Shown here piece after piece: positions 1 through 6,475 of a DNA stretch of 6,764 nt; positions within the stretch are counted from its first letter, which is position 1; the number at the start of each line of letters is the position of its first letter. The translations under genes and the position numbers were made by a program. A model generated the notes under the pieces. The model was not told the origin of the DNA. It did no database searches and worked only from the letters and a program-made list of their open reading frames with translations. Source of the DNA: Lachnospiraceae bacterium (GTDB lineage Bacteria; Bacillota; Clostridia; Lachnospirales; Lachnospiraceae); assembly GCA_900770535.1 (NCBI GenBank), contig CAAHDV010000132.1, positions 1-6,764 of the forward strand, given 5' to 3'.

Positions 1-13
1 GAGCTATTCCGCC
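1..13 (-). tRNA. Partial tRNA gene cut by the window edge (identity not determinable)
   Basis: Read on the minus strand, 13..1 is GGCGGAATAGCTC. This fits a 7-nt acceptor strand (GGCGGAA), the usual TA at positions 8-9 and the first half of a D-stem (GCTC). It lies 14 nt downstream of the complete tRNA-Val and in the same orientation, as expected for a tRNA cluster transcribed together. The anticodon is outside the window, so the amino acid cannot be assigned. The call rests on a short match and on its position. Confidence 0.6.
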
Positions 14-27
14 ATATTCGGTTTATA

Positions 28-100
28 TGGGGCCTATAGGGCTCGAACCTATGACCCTCTGCTTGTAAGGCAGATGCTCTCCCAGCTGAGCTAAGACCCC
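28..100 (-). tRNA. tRNA-Val, anticodon TAC (UAC)
   Basis: The minus strand folds into a complete cloverleaf. It has a 7-bp acceptor stem (GGGGTCT with AGGCCCC, one G-T pair), TA at 8-9, a GCTC/GAGC D-stem, a 5-bp anticodon stem (TCTGC/GCAGA) with loop CTTACAA, a 5-nt variable loop GGGTC, and a T-arm ATAGG/CCTAT with loop TTCGAGC. The loop gives anticodon TAC, which reads GTA valine codons. The discriminator is A at position 28. The CCA end is not encoded, since the next bases are ATA. The gene is followed at once by another tRNA start and preceded by a near-consensus promoter. Confidence 0.96.
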
Positions 101-141
101 ATATCAGAATCACAAGATGTCTCACTTGCGACTGCTCCGAT

Positions 142-170
142 AGTTTACCGTGTTTTCCCAGATATGTCAA
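142..170 (-). promoter_or_regulatory. Sigma-A type promoter of the tRNA cluster
   Basis: On the minus strand, TTGACA (170..165) is followed after exactly 17 nt by TAAACT (147..142). The -35 box is a perfect consensus and the -10 box is a good match. Transcription would begin near 135, about 35 nt before the mature tRNA-Val 5' end at 100. The promoter begins 34 nt past the stop codon of the TPR gene, so the tRNA cluster has its own transcription start and does not depend on the operon upstream. Confidence 0.8.
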
Positions 171-204
171 GCATTATTTTTCGTTTCTTTTAAAATTTTT
201 CTTT

Positions 205-1017
205 TTATACCATGGCACGGTACTCGCTTTTCCAGGTTTCTACCAGTTCCCGGGCGGCTTTCTCGCCATCTTCCGCTCCATCCTGAAACCAGATTTCCAC
301 CTGCTTTACCAGATCTGACTGTGCGGCCTTCTCCCGGGCTTCTGAAAGCTGTGCATCCCAGGTTTCCCGCTCCTCCTGCGTGATAGTGGCGCGAAAGCGC
401 TCTCCCAGCGTTACGCGGCTGTCGAGTTTTTCAATCCAGTAAAGGCTTCGCAGACAGTTCCGGTTTCCGCTCCGGTTGTAGGCTTTTTCAAAAGCCTCTG
501 CTGCTTTATCAAACAGGAACATCCGGCCATAACAGGCCCCCAGATTATTCCAGACCCGCGCGGTAAGCTGTTCTGTTCCTGCCTCCTCCGGCGGATTATC
601 CAGAATTTCCTGATACAGCCGGACCGCCTTTCCGTACTGCCGCATGCCGAATAAGGCATCCGCGCGGAGCTTTTTGATCTCCGCAGCAGACTGTTTCCGG
701 TAGCCGCTTAAGGTCTGGCGGTATTCCGAGATCTCATTTGCAGAATAATAGTCGCTCTCCTGAAGCAGAAAAATCAGCATTTCGTCCGGATCTTCGCCGC
801 TTTTTCTCCAGTTATCCAGCTTCAGGGCCAGAAAACCAAGATTCAGCTCCTCTCGAAGGAAATCCAGAAGGCGGTCATCGACCAGCTGGTCCATCACCAG
901 AAGCGGGTAATGGTAGATCACATACGCCAGCTCCTGGGAAGAATACAGATGTACCCCCAGAAAGCTCACATAGTATGGATTTTTCACCTTTTCCGATCTG
1001 CATAATCTTAAACTCAT
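205..1017 (-). CDS. TPR-repeat protein, third gene of the DUF5717/DUF5716 operon
   Basis: This is a 270-residue soluble protein of unknown specific function, with no signal peptide or membrane segment. Two helical hairpins with TPR spacing are visible. The first is at about residues 112-140 (ADALFGMRQYGKAVRLYQEI) and the second at about 152-182 (VWNNLGACYGRMFLFDKAAE, then AFEKAY). The N-terminal ~100 residues are mixed and helical. Residues ~213-265 are charged and could form a long helix or coiled coil. The ATG shares an ATGA with the stop of the preceding gene. An AGAGG site (1025-1029) lies 7 nt upstream, so translational coupling is likely. TPR proteins usually act as protein-binding adaptors, and coupling to an Hsp70-like gene makes an adaptor or co-chaperone role plausible, but this is inference. 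No hairpin terminator is seen between its stop and the tRNA promoter. Confidence 0.88.
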   Translation of the reverse strand: MSLRLCRSEKVKNPYYVSFLGVHLYSSQELAYVIYHYPLLVMDQLVDDRLLDFLREELNLGFLALKLDNWRKSGEDPDEMLIFLLQESDYYSANEISEYRQTLSGYRKQSAAEIKKLRADALFGMRQYGKAVRLYQEILDNPPEEAGTEQLTARVWNNLGACYGRMFLFDKAAEAFEKAYNRSGNRNCLRSLYWIEKLDSRVTLGERFRATITQEERETWDAQLSEAREKAAQSDLVKQVEIWFQDGAEDGEKAARELVETWKSEYRAMV

Positions 1018-2240
1018 AGCATAACCTCTTGTACTATCCTGGTATCCGTGGCCGGGAACAGTTCCCCGAAGCCGCAGTCCGTGAGAACCACTTTCATTGT
1101 CTTTTCATCTAAGAAGGATACCTCCACCCGCACCCGGGTTGTTCTTTCCGGACGGTTTGGGAATCCCTCCAGCATCAGTGTGACTGCCTTTTTCTTTTTG
1201 GAATCGAATGGTGTGATTTCCAGTTCTATAGCGTTCTGCTTTTCCGGGATCACCTCCAGCATGGCTCCGCCCTCTCTCCAGCCGTCACCGGCTGCCGCCA
1301 GTGTCACGGTTGTTTCCTGCCCCTTGTGCAGCACCTCCATGGTCACGGAGGATTTCAGACGGCCTTCGCAGATCATGGCGTAGGGATAGGAGGTCTGCGG
1401 GCGGAGACGGTCCTGCGCACAGTACGCGGCACCCATGGAAAACATTGCTGTTTCCATGTAAACTCTCCGTTTTGTGCAGAGCAGCTTCATAAAATCCTCT
1501 GCCCACTCCCGCTTTTCAAAGCCTTTTCCCATCAGGAATACCGCGGAATACAGTTTCCTCTGCATCAGCCGGTCCGCACAGGTACACAGGATCTTATCTC
1601 CCAGCTTCGCCCCGGACAGTGTTTCCAGAATATCGAGACTGAAACTTTCCTCCATCGTCTCATACTCTGCCAGAACCGCGTTTTTCTTTAATCCGCGCTG
1701 GACCTTCATCTCGTAATAACGAAGTTCCTGTTCGGATAAATCAAACATGCCGACCGTCCCGCTCCAGATTTCCTTTTTCTGGCTTAACATATAATATATC
1801 ATACTTTCCGTATGTCCAATGACGCGGATCTGTTTCTTTTCCAGACCGAGTTTTTCCCCACAGGAATACAGCGTTTCCACCAGACGTTCATCCAGGCTGC
1901 GCACAGTAAAGACCAGTCCCTGAAACGCGTCTTCCGTTTCCAGATCCTTTTTTACCGTGCGAAGCACCCGCTCCAGAAACAGTTCCAGAAGCTCCTTTGC
2001 CGGATAACGGACTCCGTCTAACGTAGCGGTTCCGTCTTTTAAAACCAGCTTCACCAGCTTGTCTGTCAGGCTTCCTTCGCCTCTTAACGTCTGCGCATAG
2101 GCATCCTCCCCCACGGACCAGGTGCCTGCCGCTCTGTGACGGCAGACCACCGTTGGGAATGTCCATGTCTTTTCTTCATTTCCACAGCTGACCTGCGTAT
2201 ATTCATCACACAGGTCTATGCCTGCTATCAGTTCATTCAT
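1014..2240 (-). CDS. DUF5716-like protein with a degenerate Hsp70/DnaK-like architecture
   Basis: This 408-residue cytoplasmic protein is recognised as the DUF5716-type family of Lachnospiraceae; its function is unknown. The order of motifs follows Hsp70. IAGIDLCDEYTQVSCG (5-20) matches the phosphate-1 strand-loop. FPTVV (28-32) and VGEDAY (43-48) follow. VFTVRSLDERLVETL (110-124) with KLGL and VIGHTES (140-146) matches the segment before phosphate-2, and GMFDLSEQELRYYEM (164-178) matches phosphate-2. AVFLMGKG (233-240) and MFSMGAAYCAQ (266-276) match the adenosine loop and last helix. Residues ~281-400 resemble the substrate-binding beta domain, for example LEGFPNRPERTTRVRVEVSF. The glycines and Thr of the phosphate loops are replaced, and there is no C-terminal helical lid. 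The start follows the previous stop by 9 nt, with an AGAGGA site (2246-2251) overlapping that TAG. Family naming is from memory; the Hsp70 relation is by-eye alignment. Confidence 0.82.
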   Translation of the reverse strand: MNELIAGIDLCDEYTQVSCGNEEKTWTFPTVVCRHRAAGTWSVGEDAYAQTLRGEGSLTDKLVKLVLKDGTATLDGVRYPAKELLELFLERVLRTVKKDLETEDAFQGLVFTVRSLDERLVETLYSCGEKLGLEKKQIRVIGHTESMIYYMLSQKKEIWSGTVGMFDLSEQELRYYEMKVQRGLKKNAVLAEYETMEESFSLDILETLSGAKLGDKILCTCADRLMQRKLYSAVFLMGKGFEKREWAEDFMKLLCTKRRVYMETAMFSMGAAYCAQDRLRPQTSYPYAMICEGRLKSSVTMEVLHKGQETTVTLAAAGDGWREGGAMLEVIPEKQNAIELEITPFDSKKKKAVTLMLEGFPNRPERTTRVRVEVSFLDEKTMKVVLTDCGFGELFPATDTRIVQEVML

Positions 2241-2249
2241 ATCGTTCCT

Positions 2250-5200
2250 CTATATTAATGTAAACAGAGACTCCATGGCCGCGTGATCTGTCATGTACTT
2301 CTCCATTTTTTCTTTCAGCTTCTGCCCGTCTTTTTGTGCCAGGCAGCGGCTCATATCGTTAAGCGCGGCAAAGCGGCTCATCCGGTTGTCTGTCTGGGAC
2401 GCATCGTAGGAAAGCCGGCCTTCCTCAGTCTTCTTTCTTCCGTCTTCCCCATTCTCATAGACCTCATATTCCAGCACTTCTCCCTCAAACAGTACGTGCT
2501 GATGGATGTAGATGCCCGGATACACTTTCACAAACTCCGCGTTATGGATCGTCTCCTCATTCGGAAGCAGCCGGATCTTCAGTTCGGGCCTTGCCTCCCT
2601 GCTGCCCCGGTATTCAATGGTAATCTGGTCCATAATAGAATCCGGCAGTGGAATATGACGCCCAAGCTGATGGAAGTACGCGAAAACCCGTCCTTCCTCC
2701 AGAAGCTCTTCCGTCATACCGGATGCCAGTTCTTTTTGTTCTTCCGTCAAGGCCTCCTGACGGCTGTACCATAACGTCAGCGCCAGAAGATAAATGGTCG
2801 GAACCCGCTTTTTGTCCTCCGTCCCCCGGACCGCATCCTCCAGATACGCAAACACGGAATCCTTGGTCGGACGGTTTTTCAGAAAATAGTCGCAGGATTT
2901 CATGGTGAAATAAGCCCTGGACACCATAGCACTGACCTGTTTTCCACTTCTGTAGCAGTCATATACCGGATCCATGTGCTCCGTCTCACCGCTGAACATC
3001 ATCTGGGCCAGAAGACGCTCCGGAAGATCATAAAATTCCACATGCTCTTTTTCGCTCTGTACGAGCAGTTCATACATCTGCTCCGAGTTTCCGTTAAAAT
3101 GCTCGCAAAGATAGTCTAACAGCGCCCCATCCCACTGGTTCTTTGTAAAAAGCTCCCAGGACAGCTTTAACAGCGTGTCGTCTGACTCTGGCAGCTGTTT
3201 TAAGATCATCTGGCTGCATAACTCCAGAAGTTCCTTTTCCTCTGCGCCACTCCAGCCAAATTCCCGCACAAGGGCAAATGCCTCTGGACTGTTTCCGGCA
3301 AGGATCAGCATACGGATCAGCCCGCCCCGCTCTTTCCGGGACAGCTTCTCCGGCTGTAGCTGATTCCAGTAATCCATCACACCGGCTGTATTTTCCTCCG
3401 TGCCCTGACGCTGGCTGTCATACGCAAGCAGGACTTCCAGAAGTTTTTCCCGGAATAAGGGATGAAGCTTCAATCCTGTCAGCGCCCGCTTTAAAACGCG
3501 GCGGTCTGTGACGCTGTCCAGGCCTTCCTTCACAATCGCGCTGCAGCGCTCTAACAGAAGCATGGGCTGCTCCGGGCAGATGTCGTAACAGCGTTCCTCC
3601 AGCTCTTTGCGGTTTTCCATCATGGCCTGCTGCTTCCGGTAAGAAACATCGGTATAACGGTTTCCGTATTCATCCTGGAACAGAAGGACCGGATGGCTGG
3701 AAAAAAGCGGCGCATAGGCCACACCGTCTTTTACCGCAACCACATCCTCGCGGTCCAGTTCCTCATAGCACACCACAACCGAACGGATCTTTTTGTTGGA
3801 TATCGTAATGCGGCAGGATCTTAAGATGGCCGGAAGTACCCGTGCTACCTGTTCATCGATCATTTCTTTATATAATACATGCTGGTACAGCGTCACCAGA
3901 CGACTGTTCACCCGGGACCGCAGAAGCTGCTCCATGGCAAACTGCTCAATGTCGCGTTCATACTGCCGGTAGAGCGTAGATTCCGGGTTCATGAACTTCA
4001 CGATATTGCTGTAAAGCACCTCCCGGTTGGCCGTATCCATGGATTTCTCATAGGAGAAATACAAAAGCACCTCTTTCGGAAGCAGATACGGATAATCTTC
4101 CGGAAGCGCGTACAGGTAATATTCGTACAGGCGAGTCAGGCTGACATCCTCCTCCAGCGCCTTTTGATACCATTTGAAATATTTTTTATCCCGGCAGTCT
4201 GCCTTGATGAGGATGCTGCAGACCGCATTCAGGATTTCTGCCTTCGGATACTGCTGATACAGCATCACAAAGAGACGCAGAAGCAGCTTTCCTCCCCGTT
4301 TTCTGGAGGATGCAAGTGCTGCCGCCCTGCAGGCAAAATCCTCGTCCATCAGTTTCCGCTTTGCAGCAAACATCAGAACCTGAAGCTCTAACTCGGAAAG
4401 GCCTGTGAGAAGCTCTGGTTCCCGCTGATACAGTTCCCATACACGGACATACAGGTACGGACTGCGGCTTCCACTGTCAAATTCCGCACGGAGCTCTGCC
4501 AGACTTTCCTGCTCGGTTTCCGTCTCGCCGCCGTTTTCTTCCTTTAGCTGGCACATCAGATAGCGGTGGAGCTGTTCATACTCCGGACGGTATTTACGCA
4601 TGGCTTCCGCCTCTTCCCGGCAGCTTTCCAGGAGTTCCTTCGCACCTTCTGTGTCTCCCTCCAGAATCAGCAGATCGGCCTGATACAGATTCACTGCAAG
4701 GCTCTCACCATACTGGCTGCGGATGGCCTCCAGCTGCTGCTTTAACTGGTTTAACATCAGCGCTTCCCCGTAAAGGCCAAGCTCATATTCCAGACGCAGT
4801 TCCAGATATTTGCCGACAGCCTCACGCCGTCCATATCCCGCACGATTCCTTGAATCCTCGCCCGCCAGCACCTCAACCGGAACGCAGATATTCTGACGCA
4901 GGTATGTGATCCAGACTGCCCCAAGATTTCTTCCCTGATGGAGATGCGTTCCATCTATGCGGTAAAGGACCTCGCAGACACCATCTTTAAAATCTTCTTC
5001 CGTAAATACCGTCTGCGGCAGATTGATAAAATCTCCGTCCGCATGCACCTCAAAGCGCACATACCCCCAGGTGCTGCTCTCCACGCGGATGGCATCGCCC
5101 ATTCCTGTCTGCGGATTTTCCAGACTGTGCGCTTTGGTATCTGCCTTTAATTCCACCGTTTTTTTCACACGCAGGCCAACCAGAAATTCTTCCAGTTCAC

Positions 5201-5726
5201 TCTGGCGGTCCGGCCGCCCCTTTAATCCGTCATACAAGGCGCGGACATGAAGATCCTGCAAAAATGGCGCTTCGGTAAAATCCCGGTATTCAAACAGGCG
5301 TTTTGCGAACTCCCGGTCAACCTGCACCAGCTTTGCGAAATCCTCCGGCTGCTTTAACCCGGCCAGAACCTTTCCAACCGGATCCGGTTCCACAACAAAA
5401 GAATATGGCAGCTTTTTCTCGCCGCCATTGGTCACCAGATCAAATACTCCCTCGATTTTGTCTCCGTCTGACAGGGTACGGCAGTCAACCTCATAAAAAA
5501 TACGGTTCCGGTTTCCTCCAAAGGAAGTTCCCGGCACCCGCACACACGGATGGGACGAATACACCAGGCCTTTTACAAAACAGCCATAGCGGTCCGCCAC
5601 ATAAAGTTCTTTTCTGCATACCTGGCCGGCTGTCACCGTGCCGCCGCAGGTTTCCGGAAGAACAAGAACCTCCGGAATCTCCGCATCCACGATGCCTTTT
5701 GCCAGTCGGTTAATTCTTTCTCTCAT
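2250..5726 (-). CDS. Giant DUF5717-like protein: duplicated beta domains plus alpha-solenoid
   Basis: This first gene of the operon encodes 1158 residues with no signal peptide or transmembrane segment. It is recognised as the DUF5717-type family of Lachnospiraceae; its function is unknown. After a short helix (MRERINRLAKGI) come two related beta-sandwich-like domains, at about 34-113 and 190-288. Both show a P-x-T-x-F motif, then (F/L)Y-x-(V/I)D, then L-x-x-G, and a closing P-x-x-x-(V/E) strand. From ~302 to 636 it is helical, with TPR-like hairpins (for example 340-365) and a Glu-rich break near 397-410. A beta insert follows at ~647-696, more helices at ~702-1031, a second beta segment at ~1032-1090 and a helical tail. 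An in-frame GTG at 5828 would add 34 residues, but ATG 5726 has an AGAGGG site and begins the family-like N terminus. The GTG lies at or before the predicted transcript start. The protein is likely a scaffold for the other two operon products (inference). Confidence 0.85.
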   Translation of the reverse strand: MRERINRLAKGIVDAEIPEVLVLPETCGGTVTAGQVCRKELYVADRYGCFVKGLVYSSHPCVRVPGTSFGGNRNRIFYEVDCRTLSDGDKIEGVFDLVTNGGEKKLPYSFVVEPDPVGKVLAGLKQPEDFAKLVQVDREFAKRLFEYRDFTEAPFLQDLHVRALYDGLKGRPDRQSELEEFLVGLRVKKTVELKADTKAHSLENPQTGMGDAIRVESSTWGYVRFEVHADGDFINLPQTVFTEEDFKDGVCEVLYRIDGTHLHQGRNLGAVWITYLRQNICVPVEVLAGEDSRNRAGYGRREAVGKYLELRLEYELGLYGEALMLNQLKQQLEAIRSQYGESLAVNLYQADLLILEGDTEGAKELLESCREEAEAMRKYRPEYEQLHRYLMCQLKEENGGETETEQESLAELRAEFDSGSRSPYLYVRVWELYQREPELLTGLSELELQVLMFAAKRKLMDEDFACRAAALASSRKRGGKLLLRLFVMLYQQYPKAEILNAVCSILIKADCRDKKYFKWYQKALEEDVSLTRLYEYYLYALPEDYPYLLPKEVLLYFSYEKSMDTANREVLYSNIVKFMNPESTLYRQYERDIEQFAMEQLLRSRVNSRLVTLYQHVLYKEMIDEQVARVLPAILRSCRITISNKKIRSVVVCYEELDREDVVAVKDGVAYAPLFSSHPVLLFQDEYGNRYTDVSYRKQQAMMENRKELEERCYDICPEQPMLLLERCSAIVKEGLDSVTDRRVLKRALTGLKLHPLFREKLLEVLLAYDSQRQGTEENTAGVMDYWNQLQPEKLSRKERGGLIRMLILAGNSPEAFALVREFGWSGAEEKELLELCSQMILKQLPESDDTLLKLSWELFTKNQWDGALLDYLCEHFNGNSEQMYELLVQSEKEHVEFYDLPERLLAQMMFSGETEHMDPVYDCYRSGKQVSAMVSRAYFTMKSCDYFLKNRPTKDSVFAYLEDAVRGTEDKKRVPTIYLLALTLWYSRQEALTEEQKELASGMTEELLEEGRVFAYFHQLGRHIPLPDSIMDQITIEYRGSREARPELKIRLLPNEETIHNAEFVKVYPGIYIHQHVLFEGEVLEYEVYENGEDGRKKTEEGRLSYDASQTDNRMSRFAALNDMSRCLAQKDGQKLKEKMEKYMTDHAAMESLFTLI

Positions 5727-5730
5727 AGTA

Positions 5731-5736
5731 CCCTCT
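5731..5736 (-). promoter_or_regulatory. Shine-Dalgarno site deciding the start of the giant operon protein
   Basis: Minus-strand AGAGGG lies 4 nt upstream of ATG 5726. It decides between this start and an upstream in-frame GTG at 5828. The GTG has no comparable site, and its N-terminal extension (Cys-, Trp- and Lys-rich, without evident structure) looks like translated leader sequence. Confidence 0.75.
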
Positions 5737-5758
5737 GTCACACTCTTGTTTCGTTTTG

Positions 5759-5811
5759 CTGATGGTTTCCACCAGTCTTTCGTTTGCGGCCTGCACTGCG
5801 ACATTCCGCAA
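5759..5811 (-). other. Possible structured 5' leader of the operon (two hairpins)
   Basis: The predicted transcript from about 5823 has a ~97-nt leader before ATG 5726. Two inverted repeats occur in it. TTGCGG (5784-5789) pairs with CCGCAA (5806-5811) across a 16-nt loop. A compact hairpin at 5759-5775 has arms CTGGTGG and CCATCAG (one G-U pair in RNA) around an AAA loop. Neither is followed by a T-run, so they do not look like an attenuator terminator. No known riboswitch was recognised. Short repeats such as these can arise by chance. Confidence 0.3.
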
Positions 5812-5829
5812 TTTTCCATACATGGCACT

Positions 5830-5858
5830 AGTTTAGCATAATTTCACTTGATTTAAAA
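5830..5858 (-). promoter_or_regulatory. Candidate extended -10 promoter of the three-gene operon
   Basis: On the minus strand, TAAACT (5835..5830) is preceded by TG at 5838..5837, giving an extended -10 element (TGCTAAACT). A poor -35 candidate, TTTTAA (5858..5853), lies 17 nt upstream. The start point would be near 5823. The -10 hexamer is the same as that of the tRNA promoter in this window. A weak -35 with an extended -10 suits modest or activator-dependent expression. It abuts the promoter of the divergent gene, sharing base 5853. Confidence 0.5.
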
Positions 5859-5876
5859 GGTTTAAATTGGTATGAT
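5848..5876 (+). promoter_or_regulatory. Sigma-A type promoter of the DUF4364-type gene
   Basis: TTGATT (5848-5853), a 17-nt spacer and TATGAT (5871-5876) make a good housekeeping promoter. Transcription should begin near 5883, leaving a leader of about 31 nt with a GAAAGAGG ribosome site (5897-5904) 9 nt before the ATG. The promoter contains the whole 17-bp palindrome at 5851-5867 within its -35/spacer region. Confidence 0.7.
5851..5867. repeat. 17-bp palindrome between divergent promoters, candidate operator
   Basis: ATTTAAA-AGG-TTTAAAT is a perfect inverted repeat with 7-bp arms and a 3-bp centre. It lies inside the spacer of the plus-strand promoter and over the -35 position of the minus-strand promoter. 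It sits 46 bp from the start codon of a putative winged-helix protein, the usual place for an autoregulatory operator. The arms are A/T only, so chance or simple promoter AT-richness is a real alternative. Confidence 0.4.
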
Positions 5877-5913
5877 TAATAAAAACTTTGTTGAATGAAA
5901 GAGGCACGCTTCC

Positions 5914-6444
5914 ATGTTGTCAGAACCGATGACGCTGTACAAACTCATGAATTTATATATGCTCAAAAAAGTGAATTTTCCGCTGACCAACGCGCAGCTG
6001 ACGGACTTTTTCCTGCAGCACGAATACGCCAGCTACTTCACGCTCCAGCAGGCCCTTGGGGAATTAAAGGACTCCGGGCTCATTCGCGCTGAGTCCACCC
6101 ACAGCACCACCCGCTACGAGATCACCAAAGAAGGGGAAGAAACCTTAAACTTTTTTGAGAACAACATTTCCCCCGCCATCATCGAGGACATGGACACCTA
6201 CTTAAAGGAGAACCGTCTCCGGCTGCGCAATGAGGTCAGCCTGGTTTCCGACTATTACAAGTCCACCAGCCAGGACTACATCGTGCACTGCGAGGTGCGG
6301 GAGGGACGTTCCCCTCTCATTGAACTGAACTTATCGGTTCCGGACCGTGACCAGGCTGCCGCCATGAGTGCCCGGTGGGAACAGAAAAGCAAAGAGATCT
6401 ATTCCTTCATTATGAAGTCCTTAATGAGCGAAGAGGAGGCCTGA
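5914..6444 (+). CDS. DUF4364-type protein, putative winged-helix transcriptional regulator
   Basis: This 176-residue protein is recognised as the DUF4364 family common in Clostridia. Residues ~7-85 read as a winged helix-turn-helix: helix 1 (LYKLMNLYMLKKV), helix 2 (TNAQLTDFFLQ, 25-35), a recognition-type helix 3 (YFTLQQALGELKDSGLI, 41-57), a short wing (AESTHSTTRYEIT, 59-71) and a following helix (KEGEETLNFFEN). A basic linker helix (~88-106), a beta part (SDYY to LNLSVP, ~112-143) and a C-terminal helix (~145-172) could serve dimerisation or ligand sensing. The ATG at 5914 is supported by GAAAGAGG at 5897-5904. It is divergent from the three-gene operon and shares its intergenic region, so it may control itself, the operon, or both; this is inference. 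No ligand or target is known from the sequence. Confidence 0.87.
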   Translation: MLSEPMTLYKLMNLYMLKKVNFPLTNAQLTDFFLQHEYASYFTLQQALGELKDSGLIRAESTHSTTRYEITKEGEETLNFFENNISPAIIEDMDTYLKENRLRLRNEVSLVSDYYKSTSQDYIVHCEVREGRSPLIELNLSVPDRDQAAAMSARWEQKSKEIYSFIMKSLMSEEEA

Positions 6445-6473
6445 CCGGTCTCCTCTTCTTTCTTTTCGTTTCT
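6431..6473 (+). terminator. Intrinsic terminator overlapping the end of the DUF4364-type gene
   Basis: An 11-bp stem (6431-6441 with 6447-6457, one G-U pair) closes a 5-nt loop TGACC. A pyrimidine-rich, mostly T tract follows (6458-6477). The last four codons form the left arm and the TGA stop lies at the loop. On the minus strand the bases after the stem are not T-rich and the G-U pair becomes a C-A mismatch, so it should act mainly on plus-strand transcription, away from the convergent galE gene. Confidence 0.75.
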
Positions 6474-6475
6474 GT

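Noticed and set aside
188..200. A/T-only palindrome after the TPR gene as a terminator
   Set aside because: A stem made only of A-T pairs would be too weak for an intrinsic terminator, and there is no GC-rich arm before the T-run.
738..1019. 93-codon plus-strand open frame opposite the TPR gene
   Set aside because: It is Pro/Ser-rich low-complexity translation of the antisense strand, with no ribosome site and no recognisable domain.
3879..4391. 170-codon plus-strand open frame antisense to the giant protein
   Set aside because: It is opposite a long coherent coding frame, has no promoter or ribosome site of note, and its translation shows no family likeness. It is a codon-bias shadow, as are the plus-strand frames at 2283-2774, 1326-1691 and 5303-5713.
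5727..5828. N-terminal extension of the giant protein from GTG 5828
   Set aside because: ATG 5726 has a well-placed AGAGGG site and begins a sensible helical N terminus. The extra 34 residues look like translated leader, and the GTG lies at or before the predicted transcription start.
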